From Nitrospira sp. (GTDB lineage Bacteria > Nitrospirota > Nitrospiria > Nitrospirales > Nitrospiraceae), in NCBI GenBank assembly GCA_016715825.1, contig JADJXO010000001.1, positions 557,001 through 621,000 on the forward strand: a stretch of 64,000 nt of DNA, written 5' to 3'. The number at the start of each line of letters is the position of its first letter. The stretch's first letter is position 1. The notes under the pieces were generated by a model. The model was not told where the DNA came from. It was given only the letters and a program-made list of their open reading frames with translations, and made no database searches. A program made the position numbers and the translations under genes. Shown here piece after piece: positions 15,894 through 23,299 of the stretch.

Positions 15894-17158
15894 ATCTCGT
15901 GGAAAGTGATGCCGGCCGTTTCCTCTGGCCCCTGGTGGCCGTGGTCTTCTGTGCGTCCGGTGCGCTACCGTCTTACGCCGCGGTTGAGACCGAGATCGGT
16001 CCTCCTCAAGAGGTCAGAGTCTTCGATACGCCGAATGACGGAGGGGGGAGCCTGACTGTACAGTGGACTCCCGCGTCGTGGGATCGTGCGGATGTCCGGT
16101 ATCGGGTCTTAGTCGGTGATGCCTCCTCGACAGATCCCTCGACCTTCACGGTCATGGCGGAGTTTCCAGCTCACACTAAATATGTCAAAGACACGGAAAC
16201 GGCCTGGTGGACAAGGGAGGTCGACAAGTCCTGGCATCATGTCCTGGTCAGGAGCACAAAAGACGTTGAGCTCAAAGATGGGAGGTCGTATGCCGTAGTT
16301 GTGGCGACGGTCTCCAACGACCAGCAGATCATTAGCCCGGTCATCGTTGCCGTTCCATCGCCGAATTGGTTCAACTGGAACCAACTGAATAACCTATTCA
16401 TCGCGGTCTCGTTCGGGGGGCTGATCTTCTACACAATCAGTCATGCAAAGCGGAACGAAATCTTTTTGCGCCGCATCCCCGGACTTGACGCGGTGGATGA
16501 AGCGATCGGCCGTGCCACCGAATTGGGGAAACCAATCCTGTATTTGACCGGCGCGCATGACTTACATGATCCCTCGACGATAGCCGCCGCGGTTATTTTG
16601 GGAAAAGTCGCGAAACGGGCGGCGCTCTATGAAACGGAATTGATGGTACCTCATCGCGAACCGATCACGATGGCAGTCTGTCAGGAAATTACGAAGCAAG
16701 CGTATTTGGAAGCGGGGAAGCCTGATCTCTTTAAGGAAGACGCAAACTTTTTTATCACGTCGGATCAGTTCAGTTATGCTGCGGCGGTAGACGGTCTGAT
16801 GCTGAGGAAAAAGCCGGCCGCAAACTTCTTCATGGGCCATTACTTTGCCGAGTCGCTCTTGCTCACCGAAACAGGCGCGAGCACCGGGGCGATTCAAATC
16901 GCCGGCACGGATGCGGACCACCAACTGCCGTTCTTCGTGACGACCTGCGATTACACGTTGATCGGCGAGGAGCTCTATGCGGCCAGCGCATACCTTTCGA
17001 GGGAGCCGGTTCAGATCGGGACGCTCCGCGGGCAGGATATCGGGAAGGCCGTGATCCTCACGGCCATTGCTGTAGGAACGGGATTGGCCACGTTCGGGGC
17101 CGTGACGGGTGCAGAATGGCCGCAGATTATTTTAGACTTTCTCAGTGACGTGAAATGA
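15878..17158 (+). CDS. DUF6754-like membrane protein with N-terminal fibronectin-type region
   Basis: The 426-residue protein begins with a signal-like segment (LWPLVAVVFCASGALPSYA). Next comes an extracytoplasmic beta-rich region of about 110 residues resembling a fibronectin type III domain (GGGSLTVQWTPASW). A transmembrane helix follows near 171-188 (LFIAVSFGGLIFYTI), then a larger cytoplasmic region with FFMGHYFAESLLLTETGA, and a last hydrophobic segment near the end. This layout matches the DUF6754 family, function unknown. The GTG start lies inside a GCGTGAA repeat, and a later GTG at 15899 is an alternative. The stop overlaps the next start (ATGA). Confidence 0.65.
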   Translation: MKRETYLVESDAGRFLWPLVAVVFCASGALPSYAAVETEIGPPQEVRVFDTPNDGGGSLTVQWTPASWDRADVRYRVLVGDASSTDPSTFTVMAEFPAHTKYVKDTETAWWTREVDKSWHHVLVRSTKDVELKDGRSYAVVVATVSNDQQIISPVIVAVPSPNWFNWNQLNNLFIAVSFGGLIFYTISHAKRNEIFLRRIPGLDAVDEAIGRATELGKPILYLTGAHDLHDPSTIAAAVILGKVAKRAALYETELMVPHREPITMAVCQEITKQAYLEAGKPDLFKEDANFFITSDQFSYAAAVDGLMLRKKPAANFFMGHYFAESLLLTETGASTGAIQIAGTDADHQLPFFVTTCDYTLIGEELYAASAYLSREPVQIGTLRGQDIGKAVILTAIAVGTGLATFGAVTGAEWPQIILDFLSDVK

Positions 17159-17805
17159 TTGTTCTTCGACGACAACTCCCCCTGTTGATCACGCTGGTCG
17201 CGGGTCTTCTCTTTGCCGCCCAGTACTATGTGCCGCATCCGGCATCCGAACAGATGCTGACCTCGGCGACCAAGTGGCTGCAGATCATCGGCGGGTTTGC
17301 ACTGGTCCTGGGGGTGACCAGTTTGTTCCACCAACATGCCGTCAAGATTCGGCGCCAAGAAGCCGGGTGGGGCTATAGCCTCGTACTCTATGCCGGGATG
17401 CTTGGCACGATTGCCGTCGGGCTGTGGGCCAATGGGAAGGAAAGCATCGAAGGGGCCATGACATCGTTCGGCTGGGTCTACAACTACATGATGGTCCCCT
17501 TGCAAGGGACGATGTTTGCCATCCTGGCGTTCTTCATCGCGTCCGCTGCCTATCGTTCCTTCAGGGCGAGAAGTCGTGAAGCCGCAGTCCTGTTGGTGGC
17601 GGCCGTCATCGTCATGATGGGGCGAGTACCGCTCGGTGAGTATCTGGTTCCTCTGAGCGGCGATGTGGCTTCCTGGATTTTGAATGTGCTCAACGCGTCG
17701 GTACGCCGCGCTATTTTGATCGGCGTGAGTCTCGGCGCAATCGCCCTGTCGTTCAAGATCATTTTCGGTGTGGAGCGCTCGTATCTGGGTGGGGGAAAGG
17801 AATAA
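17155..17805 (+). CDS. Polytopic membrane protein of the MutL-like operon
   Basis: The 216-residue protein has six predicted membrane helices: LPLLITLVAGLLFAAQYYV, WLQIIGGFALVLGVTSLF, YSLVLYAGMLGTIAVGLW, PLQGTMFAILAFFIASAAY, EAAVLLVAAVIVMMGRVPL and AILIGVSLGAIALSFKIIFG. There are no recognised catalytic motifs. Its ATG overlaps the upstream stop as ATGA, so it is translationally coupled to the DUF6754-like gene and likely forms a complex with its product. Not assigned to a characterised family. Confidence 0.65.
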   Translation: MIVLRRQLPLLITLVAGLLFAAQYYVPHPASEQMLTSATKWLQIIGGFALVLGVTSLFHQHAVKIRRQEAGWGYSLVLYAGMLGTIAVGLWANGKESIEGAMTSFGWVYNYMMVPLQGTMFAILAFFIASAAYRSFRARSREAAVLLVAAVIVMMGRVPLGEYLVPLSGDVASWILNVLNASVRRAILIGVSLGAIALSFKIIFGVERSYLGGGKE

Positions 17806-17931
17806 CGTGAAGCGTCGTTCGTCTCCCATGAGTTCCACGTTTCACGTTCAAAGTTTCACGTTGTGCAAAACCTCAAACCTCAAACCTGAAACCTTTGGTC
17901 GATACGCTTCACGCTTCACGAGGAACGGTTC
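17806..17931. repeat. Intergenic repeat cluster (TTTCACGTT and CAAACCT units)
   Basis: Between two operon genes lies a patchwork of short repeats: CACGTTTCACGTTCAAAGTT, then CAAACCT CAAACCT GAAACCT in tandem, then CGCTTCACGCTTCACGAGG just before the next ATG. The last part doubles as a Shine-Dalgarno region (ACGAGGAACG). It is the longest gap inside the block. Confidence 0.6.
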
Positions 17932-18774
17932 ATGACTCTATCGGAGCGCATGCTCAAGATCGACAGGCGGATCATTTTCCTCGTGATCGGTCTCTGTACG
18001 CTTCTGCCGTTACTCTATCCGGTCGGCTTGCCGATCAAGATTTCGTCGGAGGTCCGTGGTGTGTACGATCATATCGAGTCGTTGCCGGAGCGGTCGGTCT
18101 TTCTCTTGTCGATCGATTTCGATCCGGCGTCCAAGCCTGAACTGTATCCGCAAGCGATTGCGCTCCTGCGCCATGCGTTCCGGAAGAATCTTCGTGTGGT
18201 CACCATGACACTGTGGGTGTCAGGTACGGGTATGGCGGATCAGATTGTGACGCAAGTTGCGAAGGAAATGGGGAAGGAATACGGCACTGACTATGCCTTT
18301 CTTGGATGGAGCCCGGGCGGCCAAGCCGTGATCATCAACATGGGGCAGGATCTCTACTCGGCGTTTCCGAGTGACTACGGAGGAAGGCCGACGAAGGAGT
18401 TGCCGGTGCTCGATGGAGTCCGCAACCTGAAAGATGTTGGGTACATGGTTGACTTAGGCGCCGGACGTCCGGGAGTGGAGGAGTGGTACGTCTTTGGGAA
18501 GGACAAGTATAAATTCGAGCTGGGCGGCGGCTGCACGGGCGTTATGGCGCCGGGATTGTATCCGCTCCTGCGAAGCGGGCAGATCAATGGCTTGATCGGC
18601 GGGCTCCGGGGCGCGGCAGAATACGAGAGCCTGATCGGTCAGAACGGCCAGGCGGTGGCCGGCATGGATGCACAGTCGGCGACGCATCTCGCGATCATCG
18701 TGCTGGTGATCATCTGTAACGTGTTTTATCTCTCACTCAGGCGGGCTGCTCGAGCACAGGGCCAGGTTGGGTGA
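17932..18774 (+). CDS. Conserved membrane-anchored protein of the MutL-like operon
   Basis: The 280-residue protein has one transmembrane helix near the N-terminus (IIFLVIGLCTLLPLLYPVGL) and one near the C-terminus (AIIVLVIICNVFYLSL). Between them is a folded domain of about 220 residues with SIDFDPASKPELYPQAIALL and a glycine-rich GGGCTGVMAPGLYPLL. The topology suggests an extracytoplasmic central domain. It is not a family with known chemistry. The next gene follows after 15 bases. Confidence 0.62.
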   Translation: MTLSERMLKIDRRIIFLVIGLCTLLPLLYPVGLPIKISSEVRGVYDHIESLPERSVFLLSIDFDPASKPELYPQAIALLRHAFRKNLRVVTMTLWVSGTGMADQIVTQVAKEMGKEYGTDYAFLGWSPGGQAVIINMGQDLYSAFPSDYGGRPTKELPVLDGVRNLKDVGYMVDLGAGRPGVEEWYVFGKDKYKFELGGGCTGVMAPGLYPLLRSGQINGLIGGLRGAAEYESLIGQNGQAVAGMDAQSATHLAIIVLVIICNVFYLSLRRAARAQGQVG

Positions 18775-18789
18775 GGTGTAAGGAACGGC

Positions 18790-19539
18790 ATGGACGCGAC
18801 GGTATTCGGGGCTTGGGTGGCGACGGGGCTGACCCTGTTGATCTTCTCATTCCTGTACAAAGACAATCCGTTATTCAAGCTGGCGGAACATCTCTATGTC
18901 GGTGTCTCGGTCGGCTACACGATCGTCAAAGCCTACGATACCGTCCTCGTCCACCTGGTCGTTAAGCCGATCGTGGAACAGGGGGAGATCAGCCTCCTCA
19001 TTCCTGTGGCTATTGGAATGCTCATGCTGACCAGGTATGTGCCGAAGGCGGCCTGGATGTCGCGCTATGCCTTCGCCTTGATCGTCGGAATGGGGGCGGG
19101 GTTGGCGATTCCTCGAACCATTTCCTCCTTCATCCTGAAGCAGGTCGAGGATACCATTCGACCACTCCTGTCGCTCGCAGGGTCGGACGGCGTCACCTTT
19201 TCGATGAATCTCCTCAATCCCGCCAGCAATCTGAACGCGATCATCATCCTGCTTGGGGTGAGTTCTGTCCTCTTTTACTTTTTCTTTTCAATCGAGCATA
19301 CCGGGGCGGGCAAGGCGGTGGCCAGAACCGGCATCATGTTCCTGATGATTTCGTTCGGCGCGGCCTTCGGCTACACGGTCATGGCTCGCATGTCGCTCTT
19401 AATTGGACGGTTAACTGACTTGATTGACTACTCGGATGCTTCCTACGGTCGTCCGACGATCTGGTTGCTGATGGTTGTCGTGGGCGCGCTCTTCCTGCTG
19501 TCACGAAAAAGCCAAGAACATCCGCCTGACCGTCATTAG
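18790..19539 (+). CDS. Polytopic membrane protein of the MutL-like operon
   Basis: The 249-residue hydrophobic protein has about seven membrane segments, among them VATGLTLLIFSFLY, ISLLIPVAIGMLMLTRYV, FALIVGMGAGLAIPRTI, IIILLGVSSVLFYFFF, IMFLMISFGAAFGYTV and WLLMVVVGALFLLSR. It starts at an ATG 15 bases after the previous stop. It is the last membrane gene of the group that begins with the ATPase at 12873. Function unknown. Confidence 0.62.
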   Translation: MDATVFGAWVATGLTLLIFSFLYKDNPLFKLAEHLYVGVSVGYTIVKAYDTVLVHLVVKPIVEQGEISLLIPVAIGMLMLTRYVPKAAWMSRYAFALIVGMGAGLAIPRTISSFILKQVEDTIRPLLSLAGSDGVTFSMNLLNPASNLNAIIILLGVSSVLFYFFFSIEHTGAGKAVARTGIMFLMISFGAAFGYTVMARMSLLIGRLTDLIDYSDASYGRPTIWLLMVVVGALFLLSRKSQEHPPDRH

Positions 19540-19583
19540 CCGGTTGCAGCTGCTGTCGTCCGTCTCATAAAATAGCCTCCGCT

Positions 19584-20818
19584 ATGACGTCCGAAATCGT
19601 GAAAGATTCTACTCAGTATCCGGTCCTGCGAAATCTGCAATTTTCTCCTATTAAGCAGGGGGAAGATCAACTGGTCGTGCTCTGGGACCCCAGCCGCTTG
19701 AGCAAAGAGAAGTTGGTCCTCCCGCTCAACTTTTCTTCATCGTGCAACATTTCGATGGAGACCATTCCATCCAGGACATCGGTGCACTGTATCTGAAACG
19801 GTTCGGTGAATTTCTGATGCCGAGCAAAGTGGAGCAGCTGGTGGCCGATTTGGACGAGAAGCTGTTTCTGGAAGGCGCTCGAACCGAACGGGCGCGGCAA
19901 CAGGCACGACTCGCGTATCGACAGCAAGCGATCCGGCCGGCGGCATGTGCCGGGCGGAGCTACGAGGCAGATGGCCCGAAGTTAAAGAAGCAAGTCGATG
20001 GATTCTTTTCGTCGGGTGAAGGGCCTGACTTTAAGCCGTCTGAGAATCGTGGAAAGGTGATCAAAGGACTCGTTACGCCGACCTATGAGCCGAAGCAAGC
20101 AGGGCCGGTCTACGCCTGGGCCTATAAGGAACTGCAAGAATGTGAACAGCCGGATGTCTATGTGATCATCGGGACCGCTCATGCGGGGCTGGAGCATCTC
20201 TTTGCGGTGACCGACAAGGATTTTGAGACGCCGTTGGGAGTCGTCAAGGCCGACCGAACGATCGTGGATCATGTGAAGGGAAGTGTGCCGGAATATTTTG
20301 AAGAAGATATCGCCCACCAATCAGAACATGCCATCGAGTTTCAGCTCCCATTTCTGCAAACCACCGTCGGCAAACCATTCACGCTTGTTCCGGTCTTGTC
20401 GTCTTTCTCCGCGATGAGCCTGAATGATCCAACCGTTCGAGCTTCTGTGGATCGATTTCTCACAGCCCTTCGAGACGCCATGAGTGTTTCCACCCAACGT
20501 GTGGGCATCATTGCGGCCGGGGAGTTGGCGCACCTCGGCATGCGGTACGGCGACAGTGCGCCACCGACCGATTTTTCGTTTCACCGCTCCATGCAGCGAG
20601 ATCTCGAGATGCTCAAGCACGTGGAAGAACTGCAGCCGGAAGCGTTCGCTCAATATATTCAAAAGGAACAGGACCAGCGTCGCATCTCCGGCTTCTCGCC
20701 TATCTATAGCCTGCTGCGACTCATCCAAGCGGAAAAAGGGCAAGTGCTCCGCTACGACCGCGGCATCACCGACCAATATAACTCTACCGTCACCTACGCC
20801 GGCATGGCGTTTTTTTAA
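19584..20818 (+). pseudogene. MEMO1/AmmeMemoRadiSam system protein B-like, one frameshift
   Basis: The N-terminal frame (19584 on: PVLRNLQFSPIKQGEDQ) and the main frame (QLFFIVQHFDGDHSIQDIG ... to 20818) clearly belong to one protein. A single base is missing near 19719-19733, where restoring it gives LPAQLFFIVQHFDG. The C-terminal two thirds is a MEMO domain with IIGTAHAG, SEHAIEFQLPFLQ and AAGELAHLG. In MEMO proteins the first metal-ligand motif is usually T-P-H-A-G. Here it is TPTYEP, so one histidine is lost. The N-terminal 100 residues are an extra domain. It follows the MutL-like block after 44 bases. Confidence 0.65.
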
Positions 20819-20883
20819 TCCTGCGGGAGATATAGCTCGTCAAGGCGGGAGAAATTTGAGGCGCAGTTGTGTGCCCCATGAAC

Positions 20884-21084
20884 CTACGACAGCGTTTCCA
20901 GTAGCTCGATGTCTTTCTTAAGTAGATGGTTGACAAGTTCAGCCACTGGTTTGCCAGTCCGCTTGGCTAGACGCTCAAGTCGTTTTCGCGTCGTGCCATC
21001 GACGTAGATAGGCAAATTTAACTCGCCCCCCTTCTTGAAAAATTTTCCTCGAACAGCTTTGGAGAAATCGTACTCGGGTTTCAT
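20884..21084 (-). CDS. BrnA/CopG-like antitoxin of BrnT module 2
   Basis: The 66-residue protein begins MKPEYDFSKAVRGKFFKKG, a start typical of antitoxins paired with BrnT, and carries a ribbon-helix-helix type segment (LNLPIYVDGTTRKRLERLAK). The toxin gene lies immediately upstream with a one-base gap. The antitoxin probably represses the pair through its ribbon-helix-helix fold. Intact. Confidence 0.75.
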   Translation of the reverse strand: MKPEYDFSKAVRGKFFKKGGELNLPIYVDGTTRKRLERLAKRTGKPVAELVNHLLKKDIELLETLS

Positions 21085-21085
21085 G

Positions 21086-21391
21086 TTATCCTTTCCGATA
21101 TTGCTTCATCTCAGTCTTCGTTGCCTTGCGAGCAGAGATGAGCCTGATCGTGGCGCTGTCGTCGGCTGTTTCCTGAAACGTATGGCAAGCGACCAATAAA
21201 ACTTCTGTGGCATCCATTCCCATCGTGATCCAGCGCTCTTCATATTCACTGTGGCCTTCGTCAAAGTGCGAAAGGGCGGCTGCATCCTTGAAGATCATGG
21301 CTGCTTGTTCGAAGGGGATACCGTGCTTGCGAAGATTCTGTGTGGCTTTTGCAGGGTCCCATTCGAAGTGATACTGAAACGGCCTAGCCAC
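21086..21391 (-). CDS. brnT: BrnT family toxin, module 2
   Basis: A 101-residue BrnT-type ribonuclease with YHFEWDPAKATQNLRKHGIP at the N-terminus, the E-x-R-W-I-x-x-G core and the C-terminal IRLISARKATKTEMKQYRK. It is slightly longer than the copy at 11455-11733 and only moderately similar to it, so it is not a recent duplication. Gene order (toxin, then antitoxin) is that of known BrnTA operons. Confidence 0.85.
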   Translation of the reverse strand: MARPFQYHFEWDPAKATQNLRKHGIPFEQAAMIFKDAAALSHFDEGHSEYEERWITMGMDATEVLLVACHTFQETADDSATIRLISARKATKTEMKQYRKG

Positions 21392-21612
21392 ACGCGCATT
21401 ATTTCATATCGAATGCGCGAGGCCAAGTAAAGAATACCTACAGCGAAGTGCTTCGGACCAGAGGCTCGGGGAGGCGGCTGTGCTTCAGAGCTCTGGCTCA
21501 CGGGTAGACCGGCTCGCTCACACATCCTTCGGTCACGGGATGAGTTGGCGTCGGGAACGACATGAATGGAGGTTTCTCCCTGTGTCCATGACAACAGGGA
21601 AAATCCAAACCC

Positions 21613-21714
21613 TCCTGTATCCAAAACGGTTCAGCACAGAATCGTTTAGGATACAGAATCGTTTTAGATACAGGTCTCATTCAAACCTCCTACGGATGTA
21701 TCGCTTTGATACAG
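21613..21714. promoter_or_regulatory. Cluster of GATACAG/CTGTATC boxes upstream of LuxR-type gene
   Basis: Within about 100 bases are TCCTGTATCC (21613), GATACAG at 21650, 21667 and 21708, and TGTATC at 21697, the last forming TGTATC-GCTTT-GATACA, an inverted repeat. Two of the boxes precede or follow repeated CAGAATCGTTT tracts. They lie in the 587-base gap between the BrnT gene and the regulator at 21979, which otherwise shows no gene. A binding array for a dimeric regulator is a reasonable reading. Confidence 0.35.
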
Positions 21715-21978
21715 TCCGATTGAGACCAAAAACAAACCCTGTGCGAGCGACAAGAAGAAAGTTCAATGAAGTAGTAGGCTTAGAACGATAACCAGAAAAT
21801 GTTTTGATCGCTGAGGGATCATCATCGATGTGACAAGCATTCCACCGTAGCGGAATGCTTCTTGCGTGACACTGATGAGCATTGACGAAGCCGACCGACA
21901 AGGGTAGGTTTGCAATCCATTAGGAACGCATTAGAGAAGAATCTCGAGCATGTCTCCAGTGGATAATCACGGGTCGTA

Positions 21979-22650
21979 ATGCAGGACCAGAGAATCCGCA
22001 TAGCAATCCTCCATAGCTATCAGCTGCTTCGAGAGAGCTTACATGGCTGCCTCGAGCACGTGCCGTCATTCGCGATCGCACAGACGGCGTCCAGGCTGGA
22101 AGAACTTGAAGAAGTCCTCGGTTCGGACCGATCGGATCTGCTCATCGTGGAGTTTGGTCTTTTGCGTCAAGGGGGAGTATATCGCGAGCAGATTTGCGCT
22201 CTGTCGTCAGAAGTGAAGAGACTGGTTATTGACGTACCGGACAATGAGGACGACATCCTCTCTTGCATTGAGACGGGCGGGGCTTCCGGGTATCTGGTGA
22301 CCAACGCATCGGTCGAGGGCTTGGTGAACAATATCAAAGCGATTGTGCGCGGAGAAACGCTGTGCTCGGCAAGAATCGCGCACCTTTCCTTTGGACGCAT
22401 GTCACAGCTCGCGTGCCGGAGAGACGAGGATCCGAGGAACAATGGAACGCGCCTCACCCGCCGTGAAGCGGAGATCGTACGGTTGATAGAAGATCGTTTG
22501 AGTAATAAGGAAATTGCCACTCGGCTCAAGATTGAAGTCTCGACGGTCAAAAACCACGTCCACAACATCCTCGACAAACTGCACTTGCCCAGTCGCCATG
22601 CAGCGGTGAACCAGCTCAAAGAGCAGGGTTTCACAGCGCCTCGATCCTGA
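21979..22650 (+). CDS. LuxR/NarL-type response regulator with degenerate receiver domain
   Basis: The protein has 223 residues. The C-terminal third is a clear LuxR-type helix-turn-helix (LTRREAEIVRLIEDRLSNKE, then IATRLKIEVSTVKNHVHNIL). The N-terminal 120 residues have the shape of a receiver domain, but the acidic pair is replaced (IAILHSYQLLRES instead of the usual V-D-D-H). The phosphoacceptor position reads DLLIVEFGL, with Glu58 where Asp is expected. It may therefore act without phosphorylation. No histidine kinase adjoins it. The gene probably regulates itself or its neighbours through the upstream box cluster. Confidence 0.8.
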   Translation: MQDQRIRIAILHSYQLLRESLHGCLEHVPSFAIAQTASRLEELEEVLGSDRSDLLIVEFGLLRQGGVYREQICALSSEVKRLVIDVPDNEDDILSCIETGGASGYLVTNASVEGLVNNIKAIVRGETLCSARIAHLSFGRMSQLACRRDEDPRNNGTRLTRREAEIVRLIEDRLSNKEIATRLKIEVSTVKNHVHNILDKLHLPSRHAAVNQLKEQGFTAPRS

Positions 22651-22746
22651 CCCTCCCTTCCGTCGCACGACTGCACCAACGTTCACCTCAACTGTGCGGA
22701 ATGTTCTGCTTCAGGTCACGTCGTCACGGCTTGTCCGGGCCAACAA

Positions 22747-22800
22747 AGATCTAGTTTTTATAGATCCATTGTGTTGGTGTCTCTAGATCCACAGATCTAT
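22747..22800. promoter_or_regulatory. Nested AGATCTAG/ATAGATC inverted repeats
   Basis: Four GATC-centred octamers occur within 54 bases: AGATCTAG, ATAGATCC, CTAGATCC and AGATCTAT. ATAGATC pairs with GATCTAT, and AGATCTAG nearly pairs with CTAGATCC, giving nested inverted repeats. They stand between the LuxR-type gene and a truncated regulator gene and could be an operator or a transcript hairpin. No T-run follows. Confidence 0.35.
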
Positions 22801-22871
22801 GGGCAACTCATCACGGTTCGTCTAGGGTGTGCCCGGTACGATAGGTCACAGCGGTGCTGTGAGGTACGCTG

Positions 22872-23171
22872 GTGAACACGATTCGAGTGCTCTTCGCGAA
22901 TTATCCCCTAATGATCCCTAACACCATTCGACAGCTGGTAGCGGAACAGGAGGATATGGAGCTGGTCGGTGAGTGCCGAGGGGCGATGAAGATTCTTCAA
23001 GAGACCAGTCGTGCGACATCCGACCACCACTCGGCTCATGTCGTCGATCGGAATCTTCGCGCAAATCGCCTAGCGCAGGGCGCACTCCGAGATCGAGTCG
23101 CCCAGGATCGGCTGCCCAGGTTCTTCAGCAGCTCCACCGCGCGCATCTTCGAAGGGAAAGACGTGGGGTAG
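22872..23171 (+). pseudogene. Truncated response-regulator receiver remnant
   Basis: About 45 residues (IRVLFANYPLMIPNTIRQLV and AEQEDMELVGECRGAMKILQ) look like the first two thirds of a NarL-type receiver domain related to the protein at 21979. The rest of the frame is low-complexity basic sequence with no regulator features, so the gene is a 3'-truncated or frameshifted remnant. No output domain follows before the next gene at 23300. Confidence 0.45.
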
Positions 23172-23299
23172 GCAGCTGTGACATGGCCATGTGCCTGCTC
23201 GGGGTTTTCGGTTGCATGTGCGTAATACCTCTTTTCGCGCAATTCGGTATCAAAACATTTTGACGGGTACTACCGGAAAAGTCCTAAGAAGGAGCAAGC

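Noticed and set aside
21600..21720. CRISPR-like look of the repeated CAGAATCGTTT and GATACAG tracts
   Set aside because: The units are short, unevenly spaced and partly inverted, with no constant repeat or spacer length and no cas genes.
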